Shown: one piece after another, positions 15,351 through 22,271 of the stretch
How the letters are laid out: the number at the start of each line of letters is the position of its first letter
How positions within the stretch are numbered: position 1 is the first letter of the stretch
Source: Coriobacteriia bacterium
Lineage (GTDB): Bacteria; Actinomycetota; Coriobacteriia; Anaerosomatales; Anaerosomataceae
Direction of reading: 5' to 3'
Length of the DNA stretch: 30,101 nt
Assembly (NCBI GenBank): GCA_016938395.1
Contig: JAFGUS010000038.1
Coordinates: forward strand, 1-30,101
Translations under genes and position numbers: made by a program
The notes under the pieces: generated by a model
Databases searched by the model: none
What the model was told of the DNA's origin: nothing
What the model saw: the letters and a program-made list of their open reading frames with translations, nothing else

Positions 15351-17201
15351 CTACTCGCGCGGCCCGGGGACCCGGCCCGACCCATCACGCAGGATGTCGC
15401 GCAGTGCGTCGACGACGGCGGGGTCGAACTGGGTCCCCGCTTTGTCCGTCAGCTCGCGCAGTGAGTCGCGGGTGTTGAGCGCCGGCCGATAGGGTCGCTC
15501 GGACGTCATGGCCACGAACGCGTCGGCGACGGCGAGTATGCGTGCCTCAAGCGGGATCGCCTCGCCCGCGAGTCCTCCGACGTACCCGTGCCCGTCGTAC
15601 CACTCGTGATGATGGTAGACAATGGGCACCACACGCCTGAGCGCGGGCGCCTCGGAGAGGATCTCCGCTGCCACCTGCGGATGCATCTTGAGCAGTGCAC
15701 GCTCGACCGTGGTGAGCGTGCGATCGCTGTGGGTCACACCCTCCCCGACCGCCGCCATCCCTATGTCGTGCAAGAGGGCTGCGATTCTGAGCGCCTCCTG
15801 CTGCTCGGGCGGCAGATCGAACAAGCGCCCCAAGGCGTCAGCGCACTCGAGAACGCGATCCGTGCCCCCGCGCGAGTACGGGTCTTTGGTCTCGAGCGCC
15901 AGAGCAAGCGCCTTGAGGGTGTCGAAGTAGAGTTCTCGCGACGCCGCCACAGCGCGTGCGTTGCGCAGGGCCGTGGCTGTCTGCTTGCCGAGCATCTCCA
16001 CCGCAGCAAGATGCGAGTCGCTGAAGCGTGCGGGAAATGACCGGCTGCCGACATTGAGGACGCCGAGCGTGCCATCGCCGTCCGCTATGGGGACCGAGAC
16101 CGCCGACCGGATCCCGTGTCGCCGGGCGGCCGGAGTCCGCGCGGGCAGGTCCTCGATGAGCAGTGGCTGGCCGGAGGTGAGCACCCAACCCGCAATCCCC
16201 TCCCCCTCTCCGAGCGACGTGGACCGCACGACCTCGTCCGGGAGTCCGCGGCTGATGGTGATCGCGAGTCGGTCGGTCTCGGGGTCGAGCAGCATCACGC
16301 TTCCGGTCGCCGCGCCCGTCATCTCCATCGCGCGTGTCAGCGCGGTCTCAAGCACCTCGTCGGGATCCAGAAGCCGGCTGAGGTCGCGCGCGACATCCAC
16401 CATCATCTCGGCAGCTCGAAGTTCCGCATGCGCGACGTGGAGTGCGAGCGCGCCTGCGAGTGGAGCCCGCAGGGGGGCCGTGGCCTCCGGCAGACCGTCG
16501 GGATCCGGACGATCGGCAGCACGCAGGTCGACTGCGGCTACACCACGCGCGTCGCCCGCGACGATCGGAATGGTGAAGCGCCAGAGCCCTGCCGCGGCGG
16601 CCGCCGTGCGAAGGCGCGCGATCTCCTCGAAGTGCGCTGCGCCTGCAACCGCCGTTAGGGCGAGGATGTCAGCCGACTCGAGCTGCACAGGCTGCGGGGA
16701 TGGCGGCATGCTCCCCTGCGCGGCCACCTGCCTGAGCGTCCCCGACGACTCGTCGGCAAGCCAGAGCGACGCTCCAACGGGCTCGGCGATGTGCCGGACG
16801 GCATCGAGGAGCGTGTGCAGGACGACCGACGGCTGGAGTGATGCGGGGAGCCGCACCGCCGGCGTGCGTGCGGGAGCGGGCGCCGACGGCGCGGATGTCG
16901 GTGAACGGTCAAGGGTACCGTCCGCGTCCGTTTCGGCGACCACGGCCGCATCTGCAGCGGTACCGGCGACCGGGTCGTCAGCGAAGGTGCGACCCTCGTG
17001 GTGCGCTGTCGCAGTCACGCTGGGCTCGAGCGCGTGTGCTGTGTGCATGAGTGTGAGCAGGCGGAACAGGCCGAAAACGGCGACGAAGACCCCGAGGCCG
17101 CAGACCGGCACGCTCTGCCCTGCAGCGGCGATCACAGCGACCGCCATCCCGATAGCGGTCACCGCCCACCACAGCCGAACGACACGCAGGCGCTCCCTCA
17201 C
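15351..17201 (-). CDS. membrane-anchored GAF-GAF-HD-GYP protein, degenerate active site
   Basis: The 616-residue protein has two N-terminal membrane helices (about 10-28 and 32-52), a low-complexity Ala/Pro/Thr linker (about 60-120), a weak first GAF domain (about 122-258), a clearer second GAF domain (about 266-412; GEGIAGWVLTSGQPLLIEDL region) and a C-terminal HD-GYP domain (about 425-605). HD-GYP proteins normally hydrolyse cyclic di-GMP. Here HD (478-479), His507, the His cluster 530-532 and Asp560 remain, but the first His expected in the RGHSERV-type motif is Gly446, the Lys after HDIG is Met482, and GYP reads GYV (539-541). Start is GTG 17199-17201, supported by GGGAGGAG 4 nt upstream. 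It follows the thiamine pyrophosphokinase gene by 52 nt; signal and activity are unknown. Confidence 0.85.
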   Translation of the reverse strand: MRERLRVVRLWWAVTAIGMAVAVIAAAGQSVPVCGLGVFVAVFGLFRLLTLMHTAHALEPSVTATAHHEGRTFADDPVAGTAADAAVVAETDADGTLDRSPTSAPSAPAPARTPAVRLPASLQPSVVLHTLLDAVRHIAEPVGASLWLADESSGTLRQVAAQGSMPPSPQPVQLESADILALTAVAGAAHFEEIARLRTAAAAAGLWRFTIPIVAGDARGVAAVDLRAADRPDPDGLPEATAPLRAPLAGALALHVAHAELRAAEMMVDVARDLSRLLDPDEVLETALTRAMEMTGAATGSVMLLDPETDRLAITISRGLPDEVVRSTSLGEGEGIAGWVLTSGQPLLIEDLPARTPAARRHGIRSAVSVPIADGDGTLGVLNVGSRSFPARFSDSHLAAVEMLGKQTATALRNARAVAASRELYFDTLKALALALETKDPYSRGGTDRVLECADALGRLFDLPPEQQEALRIAALLHDIGMAAVGEGVTHSDRTLTTVERALLKMHPQVAAEILSEAPALRRVVPIVYHHHEWYDGHGYVGGLAGEAIPLEARILAVADAFVAMTSERPYRPALNTRDSLRELTDKAGTQFDPAVVDALRDILRDGSGRVPGPRE

Positions 17202-17253
17202 GCGGCTCCTCCCACGCCGACAGTGTGCGACGGCAGCGCGTCACACATACCGA

Positions 17254-17949
17254 TTATCGGACTTGTCGGCCCGGTTCTCTACCCCACGGGTCATCGAGGG
17301 TGCGAAGCGCCATCACGACCGCCGTCCCCGCATGGACGGTGACGGTCTGCGACGGTTGCACGACAACGTTGCTCACGCCGAGTGAGGAGTGCGCGGGAAG
17401 CGACGTCCGGCGCAACGGGTAGCGAAACCCCTTGGCGCTCACCACCGTGTCCGGCTCGAACGCGATGATCGAGACCACGGTGTCGGCCGCGAGATGCAGC
17501 GTGACGCGGGCGTTGTCCGAGGCGGCCAGTGCGTACGCGGTCATGCCAGGCTCAACTGCCACGGCACCCAGGTCGGCGGCCCGGATCAAGGTACCCAGGG
17601 CGGCGACAGTGTGGTCGAGCCTGCCGCTGAAGGCGGCGGTAAGCGTGACGGAGGGGGCACCCATCCCGCGGACGTGGTCGATGGCGAGGTCGAGGTCGGT
17701 GGCGTCCTTCTCGGAGGGAAACCGCACGACGAGGGTGCCGGCGGCAGCCACGGATTCGAGCGCGACCGGATCGGCCGAATCGAAGTCGCCCAGGGAGATG
17801 TCGGGACGTCGCCCCGCCGAGAGGCAGACATCGAGTCCGCCGTCGGCTGCAAGCACGGTACCGGCCGCCGTGATGAGCGCACGGTAGAACGGGGCTGCGT
17901 CGGGTGCGGGGCATGCCCCGACCACGAGGACGCCGGAAGGTGTGGTCAC
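17254..17949 (-). CDS. thiamine pyrophosphokinase
   Basis: This enzyme transfers pyrophosphate from ATP to thiamine, giving thiamine diphosphate (TPP). The 231-residue product shows the N-terminal domain motifs ADGGLD (about 35-40) and SLGDFDSAD (about 52-60), then the FPSEKDATDLDLAIDH segment whose acidic residues bind metal and ATP, and a C-terminal beta-rich domain with the KGFRYPL element. The start is GTG 17947-17949, overlapping the thiT stop as GTGA; upstream in-frame ATGs would overlap thiT almost completely. The gene pairs with thiT behind a TPP riboswitch, which gives an uptake-and-activation module for salvaged thiamine. Confidence 0.93.
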   Translation of the reverse strand: MTTPSGVLVVGACPAPDAAPFYRALITAAGTVLAADGGLDVCLSAGRRPDISLGDFDSADPVALESVAAAGTLVVRFPSEKDATDLDLAIDHVRGMGAPSVTLTAAFSGRLDHTVAALGTLIRAADLGAVAVEPGMTAYALAASDNARVTLHLAADTVVSIIAFEPDTVVSAKGFRYPLRRTSLPAHSSLGVSNVVVQPSQTVTVHAGTAVVMALRTLDDPWGREPGRQVR

Positions 17950-18521
17950 GACGGTCGACCCGCGAACAGGCGCCGCAGCTGGGGCAGGACGACCGCGGCG
18001 ATCATGCCGCATCCCACCGCGGAGACGAGGACGAACGAGTTGTAGACGAGGGAGTAGATCAGTGGCGCCTGCCCCGCCTCGACAGCGTAGCTGGAGAAGA
18101 ACACGAGACCGGAGACCACGTGCGAGACATACCGCCCGAGTGCGCCCACTGCGACACCGGGCACGAGCGCGGTCCACAGTGCGCGGCCACCGTCGCCCTC
18201 GGCGGAGAGCCGATGCCAGCGGCGGGACGTCAGACCGGCAAGGCCGACCAGGGCGAAGGCGAGCGGGTAGTCGAGGATCCACTGCGCAGGATGCAGGGGT
18301 GGGTACGGTTTGATGAGGAAGTCCACCACACCGTAGAGCGCGCCGGCGCTCAGTCCGACAGTCGGACCGCGCAACACGGCGAGCACGATGAGCGGCGTCA
18401 TCGTGAGTGCGTAGCTGCCTCCCTGGGGGAGCTGCCAGACCGCCACCAGCTGCAGGACTGCTGCAAGAGCGATGGTGAGGCCGATCTCCGCCGCGGCCCG
18501 CGTGCGTCCAATCGTGGTCAT
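17946..18521 (-). CDS. thiT: thiamine ECF transporter S component ThiT
   Basis: ThiT is the thiamine-binding membrane subunit of an energy-coupling-factor transporter; it needs a shared EcfAA'T module, not encoded in this window. The 191-residue product has about six hydrophobic segments and the signature QLPQGGSYALTMTPLIVLA (about 30-48) followed by ALYGVVDFLI and HPAQWILDYPLAF (about 77-89). The chosen ATG (18519-18521) has GGGG 6 nt upstream; an ATG two codons earlier (18525-18527) is possible, and a still earlier in-frame ATG lies inside the riboswitch and is rejected. It is co-translated with thiamine pyrophosphokinase and preceded by a TPP riboswitch. Confidence 0.92.
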   Translation of the reverse strand: MTTIGRTRAAAEIGLTIALAAVLQLVAVWQLPQGGSYALTMTPLIVLAVLRGPTVGLSAGALYGVVDFLIKPYPPLHPAQWILDYPLAFALVGLAGLTSRRWHRLSAEGDGGRALWTALVPGVAVGALGRYVSHVVSGLVFFSSYAVEAGQAPLIYSLVYNSFVLVSAVGCGMIAAVVLPQLRRLFAGRPS

Positions 18522-18536
18522 GAGCATCCCCTGCCC

Positions 18537-18551
18537 GCGCGCGAAGCGCGC
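18537..18551 (-). promoter_or_regulatory. hairpin just before the thiT ribosome site
   Basis: A perfect 6-bp GCGCGC stem with a 3-nt loop lies only a few bases before the thiT ribosome-binding site. It could be part of the riboswitch expression platform controlling translation. This is an inference from position. Confidence 0.35.
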
Positions 18552-18579
18552 ACATCGGACGGGAGCACGGGGGCTGAGG

Positions 18580-18605
18580 GACAAAGACCCGTCACGGTCT
18601 CTGTC
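18580..18605 (-). promoter_or_regulatory. 10-bp hairpin at the 3' edge of the TPP aptamer
   Basis: On the minus-strand RNA, GACAGAGACC and GGUCUUUGUC can pair over 10 bp (one G-U) around a 6-nt loop, immediately after the aptamer. No U-run follows, so it is more likely a switching or spacer helix than an intrinsic terminator. Confidence 0.4.
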
Positions 18606-18707
18606 TTCCGTGTTGCTGGTCCGCATTACCGGCCCAGTCCTTCGGTCGCGACACGGGTGTCGCCTCTCAGCCGCTCAAGAGCAGCTCCCGAAACGGTCAG
18701 TACACGA
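18604..18707 (-). ncRNA. TPP riboswitch (THI element) upstream of thiT
   Basis: The minus-strand leader contains the two conserved TPP-binding cores in the right order: CUGAGAGG (18663-18670) and CCGGUAAUGCGG (18621-18632). The second core sits inside a symmetric helix CUGG-g-CCG / CGG-a-CCAG, matching the P4/P5 arm that binds pyrophosphate. Between the cores a GCGACA/UGUCGC hairpin makes the variable arm. Flanking UUCGUGU and ACACGGAA can close P1 with one bulge. The element ends about 80 nt before the thiT start. Downstream genes thiT and thiamine pyrophosphokinase are exactly the type controlled by TPP. Boundaries are approximate. Confidence 0.88.
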
Positions 18708-18740
18708 ACTCCGCCGAGTGTGCCGGCGGACACGCCGATA

Positions 18741-19757
18741 CTACTGCATCTGCCTGAGATACGGGTAAGGGTTCACGGCCGCGCCACCGTTGGGGTGTAT
18801 CTCGAAGTGGAGATGTGGCGCGCTCGCCGATGCGTTGCCGGTGCTGCCGACGTACCCGATCACCTGGCCCGCGCGGACGCGGCCCGAGGTGACGGCGTAG
18901 CTGTCGAGATGCGCGTAGTAGAACGCCCAGCCGTTGTCGGCGGTGAGCCAGATGGTCTTACCTCCGAGGGCGTTGTACTTGCTGCGTACGGTGCCCGAAA
19001 GCACTGCCACGCACGGCGTCCCGTTGGCCGCCATGATATCGGTGCCCTTGTGGGTGCGACCGCCGGAGCGTGCTGCACCCCACGTGTCGTTGTAGTAGTT
19101 GGGACCCGCCACGGGGAAGACCATACCGTTGGGACCGGCCTTGGCCGTGGTGGTGCCGGTCTTGGCCTTCTCGGCGGCGATTGCGGCGTCGAGCTTCTTC
19201 TTGAGCTCCGTGTACTTGGCCTGCTGCGCCTTGAGCTGGGACTCGATGCGTTCGGCTTCCTTCTTTAGTGCCGCAGCCTCGTTGGCCTGCTCCTCCTTGA
19301 GGGCGTCGAGCCGACCGCGCCGCTCCTGAAGCTCGGCTTGCAGACGCTCCACCTCGGCGATCGTAACGGCATCCTGGCGGCCGACGCGCTGAACGTACTC
19401 GAGGCGCAGGAGCATATCGTCGAAGTCGTCGCTCGAGAGCAGGATGCCGAGGTAGTCGGCGCCGCCCGCGCGATACATCTCCGCGGCACGTTCAGACAAC
19501 CGCCCGTTCGCCCCAGCAAGCTCGGCTTGGGTAACTTCGATCTCCTGGTCGACCTTCGCGAGTTCGGCCCGCGTCTGGTCGAGTGCCCAGTAGGCGTCGG
19601 AATACGCGTTACCTGCACGTTCGACCTGGTTCTGGAGATCCTTGATCTGTGCCTGAAGCTTCTGCACCTCGGACTGTGCAGCAAATGCCGCGGAAGAGAG
19701 AGCGAGCGAGAGTATGAGAGTCAGGCCGAGGAGGATACGCATGCGACGTGAGCGCAC
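18741..19757 (-). CDS. secreted coiled-coil M23 (LytM) peptidase
   Basis: The 338-residue protein is predicted to cut peptidoglycan cross-bridges or to act at the wall. It has an N-terminal signal peptide (basic start, hydrophobic 8-24, cleavage likely after AFA at about residue 26), a long coiled coil in two parts (about 28-95 and 130-200), and a C-terminal LytM domain (about 225-335). The zinc-site residues are present: His236 and Asp240 in THKGTD, His283 in YAHLD, and His315/His317 in PHLHFE, so the enzyme looks active. The GTG start at 19755-19757 has AGGAG 5 nt upstream; nearby in-frame ATGs lack a ribosome site. The EnvC/RipA-like layout and the upstream PASTA gene suggest work in cell-wall turnover or division. 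Confidence 0.9.
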   Translation of the reverse strand: MRSRRMRILLGLTLILSLALSSAAFAAQSEVQKLQAQIKDLQNQVERAGNAYSDAYWALDQTRAELAKVDQEIEVTQAELAGANGRLSERAAEMYRAGGADYLGILLSSDDFDDMLLRLEYVQRVGRQDAVTIAEVERLQAELQERRGRLDALKEEQANEAAALKKEAERIESQLKAQQAKYTELKKKLDAAIAAEKAKTGTTTAKAGPNGMVFPVAGPNYYNDTWGAARSGGRTHKGTDIMAANGTPCVAVLSGTVRSKYNALGGKTIWLTADNGWAFYYAHLDSYAVTSGRVRAGQVIGYVGSTGNASASAPHLHFEIHPNGGAAVNPYPYLRQMQ

Positions 19758-19794
19758 GGGAACTCCTGTTCTTTTGGTCATTCGGTACCGTGAC

Positions 19795-19823
19795 ATTCTA
19801 CACGAATCAGTGTCACTCGGCAG
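19795..19823 (-). promoter_or_regulatory. candidate promoter of the M23 peptidase gene (CTGCCG, N17, TAGAAT)
   Basis: TAGAAT at 19795-19800 on the minus strand lies 17 nt after CTGCCG at 19818-19823. The -35 overlaps the last codons of the PASTA gene. The hexamer is weak against TTGACA but resembles the TTGCCG/TTGCCC elements seen before fmdB, rpmB and rpmF. Confidence 0.35.
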
Positions 19824-20892
19824 CGTGGGTGGTTCCGATGGCACGGTAGATCGCGCGCGCGACGCGATCCGCCCAGGCAGGATCGGTCATCCGCATGAGG
19901 TCGGCGTCCGCGGTGATGTCTCCCACGCTCACACGGACCGCGCGGCCGCGGAACCCCGTCAGTACGCTGTCCGTAGTCTCGGCAGGCTCGCGCACCAGGA
20001 TTCCCGGCAGACGCGCAGCGCGGGTGATCTCGGCGGCAAGCTCCCGGGATGCCTCGAAGGCTGCGGGTTCCGTGCCTGCCTGCTGCCGACGGTGGACCAC
20101 AAGACCCGGTTCGCCGGTCCTGCTGACGTCGAGTCCGACCAGGAGGGTGGCGCCGGAGGCGGTTGCAACCTCGAGTCTGCGCGCGGGTGCGGGCGCCGTC
20201 TCGGTTGCCGAGCGGGTGACGATGACCTCGGCCCCCGCGGCCTGGAGCAGTGCAGCCAGACGCCGGGCGACATCGAGGGCCGGGTCCACCGCGTCCGTGG
20301 ACGCAACCGGAGACGGGTCCAGCGCCACGGAGAGGCCGCTCAGGTCGTAGGGCAGAAGCAGGTCGTCGGAGACCTCACCGCCGGCGACCGACAGCCGGAC
20401 AGTGTCACCCACGTTGACCGCTGACCCCGGCGAGGGGAACATCTCGAGAACGATCCCCGCGCTCGCCTCGGCCGAGACGCCCACCACTGACACCGCGAGT
20501 CCGCGGGTCGTGAGCTCCGCACGCGCCTCGTCAACGTCGCGGCCCACCATGTCGGGCAGAAGCACGGTCTGCGGCCCCGCCGAGAGCACGATCGTCACGG
20601 CGGTGCCCCGACGGACGGGAGTGCCGGGTTCGGGGTCCTGGGAGAGCACGAGCCCCGCCGCCAGTTCCGCCGAGACGCGCGTCCCGGCGACGTCGACGGT
20701 GAGGGACGATACCTCAAGCGCTCGCTGGGCCACCTCGATGGGCAGTCCGGTGACCTCGGGGACCTCGACGAGACGCGAGTCCGTATAGAGGATGCCGGCG
20801 GCGATCGCCCCGCCGATGAGAACGACGATGACGACGCCTGCGATGATCGCCGAGCGGGGCACGAGGGATCGTCTGCGCGTTGAGGATGGCAT
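19813..20892 (-). CDS. PASTA-domain membrane protein with inactive amidase_3-like domain
   Basis: The 359-residue protein has a short basic cytoplasmic tail, one membrane helix (about 14-36), two PASTA domains (about 41-107 and 108-172; PEVTGLPIEVAQRALE and PDMVGRDVDEARAEL openings) and a C-terminal domain (about 187-353) that follows N-acetylmuramoyl-L-alanine amidase (amidase_3) in its overall pattern. The amidase metal ligands are gone: DPGHGG reads DPSPVA (192-197), the Glu before the first helix is absent, the HAN-type His reads LDVS (254-257), and the C-terminal catalytic Glu reads VRVS (319-322). PASTA domains bind peptidoglycan, so it is probably a wall sensor, scaffold or hydrolase regulator. 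It precedes the active M23 peptidase gene by 55 nt. ATG 20890-20892 has no ribosome site. Confidence 0.75.
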   Translation of the reverse strand: MPSSTRRRSLVPRSAIIAGVVIVVLIGGAIAAGILYTDSRLVEVPEVTGLPIEVAQRALEVSSLTVDVAGTRVSAELAAGLVLSQDPEPGTPVRRGTAVTIVLSAGPQTVLLPDMVGRDVDEARAELTTRGLAVSVVGVSAEASAGIVLEMFPSPGSAVNVGDTVRLSVAGGEVSDDLLLPYDLSGLSVALDPSPVASTDAVDPALDVARRLAALLQAAGAEVIVTRSATETAPAPARRLEVATASGATLLVGLDVSRTGEPGLVVHRRQQAGTEPAAFEASRELAAEITRAARLPGILVREPAETTDSVLTGFRGRAVRVSVGDITADADLMRMTDPAWADRVARAIYRAIGTTHAAE

Positions 20893-20899
20893 GCGCCGC

Positions 20900-20908
20900 A
20901 GTATAGCA
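20900..20908 (-). promoter_or_regulatory. extended -10 (TGC-TATACT) 7 nt before the PASTA gene ATG
   Basis: TATACT at 20900-20905 with TGC in front (20906-20908) ends only 7 nt before the ATG at 20892. If used, transcription would begin at or next to the start codon, giving a leaderless mRNA, which fits the missing ribosome site. The -35 region is poor. Confidence 0.45.
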
Positions 20909-20920
20909 GCCGCCCCTCGC

Positions 20921-20949
20921 TTGCCGAAGGCGTGCGCCGTCGGTATCCT
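20921..20949 (+). promoter_or_regulatory. fmdB-type gene promoter (TTGCCG, N17, TATCCT)
   Basis: TTGCCG at 20921-20926 and TATCCT at 20944-20949 are 17 nt apart, with a GGAGG ribosome site and ATG about 30 nt downstream. It lies in the short divergent gap next to the PASTA gene promoter. Confidence 0.5.
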
Positions 20950-20982
20950 GCAAGGCCGCACCCCGATCGACCCGGAGGACCG

Positions 20983-21270
20983 ATGCCTGCATACGACTAC
21001 CGCTGCCCGGCATGTGATACACGCTTCGAGGTCACGCGCCCGTTCGGCGATGGATCCGCGACGCCGTGTCCCGACTGTGGGGCAGAGGCGAAGCGGGTCT
21101 TCACCCCCGTGGGCGTGGTCTTCAAGGGGAGCGGTTTCCACAACACCGACTATCGGCCTCGGCCAGCAGCCGAGACGGGATCCGGCCAGACAGCCGAGAA
21201 GAAGCCCGCCGACACGTGTCCTGCATCAGGTTCCGGGAGCGCGTGTGCTACGTGCCCCGCAGCGGAGTAG
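20983..21270 (+). CDS. FmdB family zinc-ribbon protein
   Basis: The 95-residue protein starts with the FmdB signature: MPAYDYRCPACDTRFEV, with a zinc ribbon made by Cys8/Cys11 and Cys29/Cys32, then VFTPVGVVFKGSGFHNTDY. The C-terminal tail (about 60-95) is low-complexity and holds three more cysteines (79, 88 and 91). FmdB-type proteins are named after a putative regulator of formamidase genes, but their function is generally unknown. GGAGG lies 4 nt before the ATG at 20983-20985. It is divergent from the PASTA gene and convergent with glpX, with 8 nt between stops. Confidence 0.88.
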   Translation: MPAYDYRCPACDTRFEVTRPFGDGSATPCPDCGAEAKRVFTPVGVVFKGSGFHNTDYRPRPAAETGSGQTAEKKPADTCPASGSGSACATCPAAE

Positions 21271-21278
21271 CCGCGCGC

Positions 21279-22244
21279 CTAGTCCATCCGCACCCAGAAC
21301 TTCTCCGCCCCGGTGCGGTGTACGGTCTCGACGAAACGCACCGTGCCGGTCTTGTTCTCCATGGTCACCGAGTGCGTACGTGATCCCTGACCGAAGTACT
21401 TCACGCCGCGGAGCATCTCGCCGTCGGTGACGCCGGTGGCGATGAACGCAGCCTCGTCGGTGTTGACGAGGCAGTCCATGTCCAGGACGCCGTCGAGGTC
21501 ACAGTTCGCCATCGTCTCGGCGCGCGCGCGCTCCTCGGCGCTCCTGAAGGAGAAGCGGCCCATGAAGCATCCGCCGATGCATCGCATCGCAGCTGCCGCT
21601 AAGACGCCCTCCGGCGCTCCGCCCGCACCCATGTAGAGGTGGATGCCCGTACCCTCGATCGCAGTCGCCACTGCGCCGAACACGTCGCCATCGCTGATCA
21701 GGCGGATGCGTGCTCCGGCGGCACGGACTTCGGTAATGAGGTCTGTGTGCCGGTCGCGCTCGAGGATGCACACCACGAGGTCCTCGACGGGCCGCTTAAG
21801 CGCCCGCGCGACGTTGCGGACGTTCTCGGTGGGGCTCGCATCGATGTGGATGGCGTCGGCCGCAGAGGGACCCGTGGCGATCTTCCACATGTAGGTATCA
21901 GGAGCGTTCAGGAGCGTTCCCTTGGGGCCGTAGGCGAGCACCGCAAGCGAGTTGGGCTGGCCGTAGGCGGTGAGGTTCGTTCCCTCGAGCGGGTCGACCG
22001 CGATGTCGATCGGGGTGCCGCCGGTGCCCACCTTCTCGCCGATGAAGAGCATCGGGGCCTCGTCCCGCTCGCCCTCACCGATCACGATCTCGCCGTCGAT
22101 GTCGATCTGATCGAACGCGGTGCGCATGGCCTCGACGGCGGCCCGGTCGGCTGCCATCTTGTCCCCCCTGCCCATCCACCGTCCTGCAGCGAGCGCCGCG
22201 GCCTCGGTGACCTCGAGCATCTGGACGATCCTGGTCTGGTGCAT
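21279..22244 (-). CDS. glpX: fructose-1,6-bisphosphatase class II GlpX
   Basis: GlpX removes the 1-phosphate from fructose-1,6-bisphosphate in gluconeogenesis. The 321-residue product has the lithium-sensitive phosphatase motifs GEGERDE at 56-62 and DPLEGTN at 84-90, and the sugar-binding GAGGAPEGVLAAAAMRC region around 206-222. Length is typical. GGGAGG lies in front of the ATG at 22242-22244. It is the last gene of the metK-priA-def-fmt-rsmB-glpX run, 27 nt after rsmB, so co-transcription is likely though not functionally obvious. Confidence 0.96.
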   Translation of the reverse strand: MHQTRIVQMLEVTEAAALAAGRWMGRGDKMAADRAAVEAMRTAFDQIDIDGEIVIGEGERDEAPMLFIGEKVGTGGTPIDIAVDPLEGTNLTAYGQPNSLAVLAYGPKGTLLNAPDTYMWKIATGPSAADAIHIDASPTENVRNVARALKRPVEDLVVCILERDRHTDLITEVRAAGARIRLISDGDVFGAVATAIEGTGIHLYMGAGGAPEGVLAAAAMRCIGGCFMGRFSFRSAEERARAETMANCDLDGVLDMDCLVNTDEAAFIATGVTDGEMLRGVKYFGQGSRTHSVTMENKTGTVRFVETVHRTGAEKFWVRMD

Positions 22245-22271
22245 GGGTCCTCCCTCGGTGTAGAGCGGTTC

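Noticed and set aside
18522..18626. Earlier in-frame ATG for thiT
   Set aside because: It lies inside the TPP aptamer and would add a charged, non-conserved N-terminus; the ATG at 18521 has a ribosome site.
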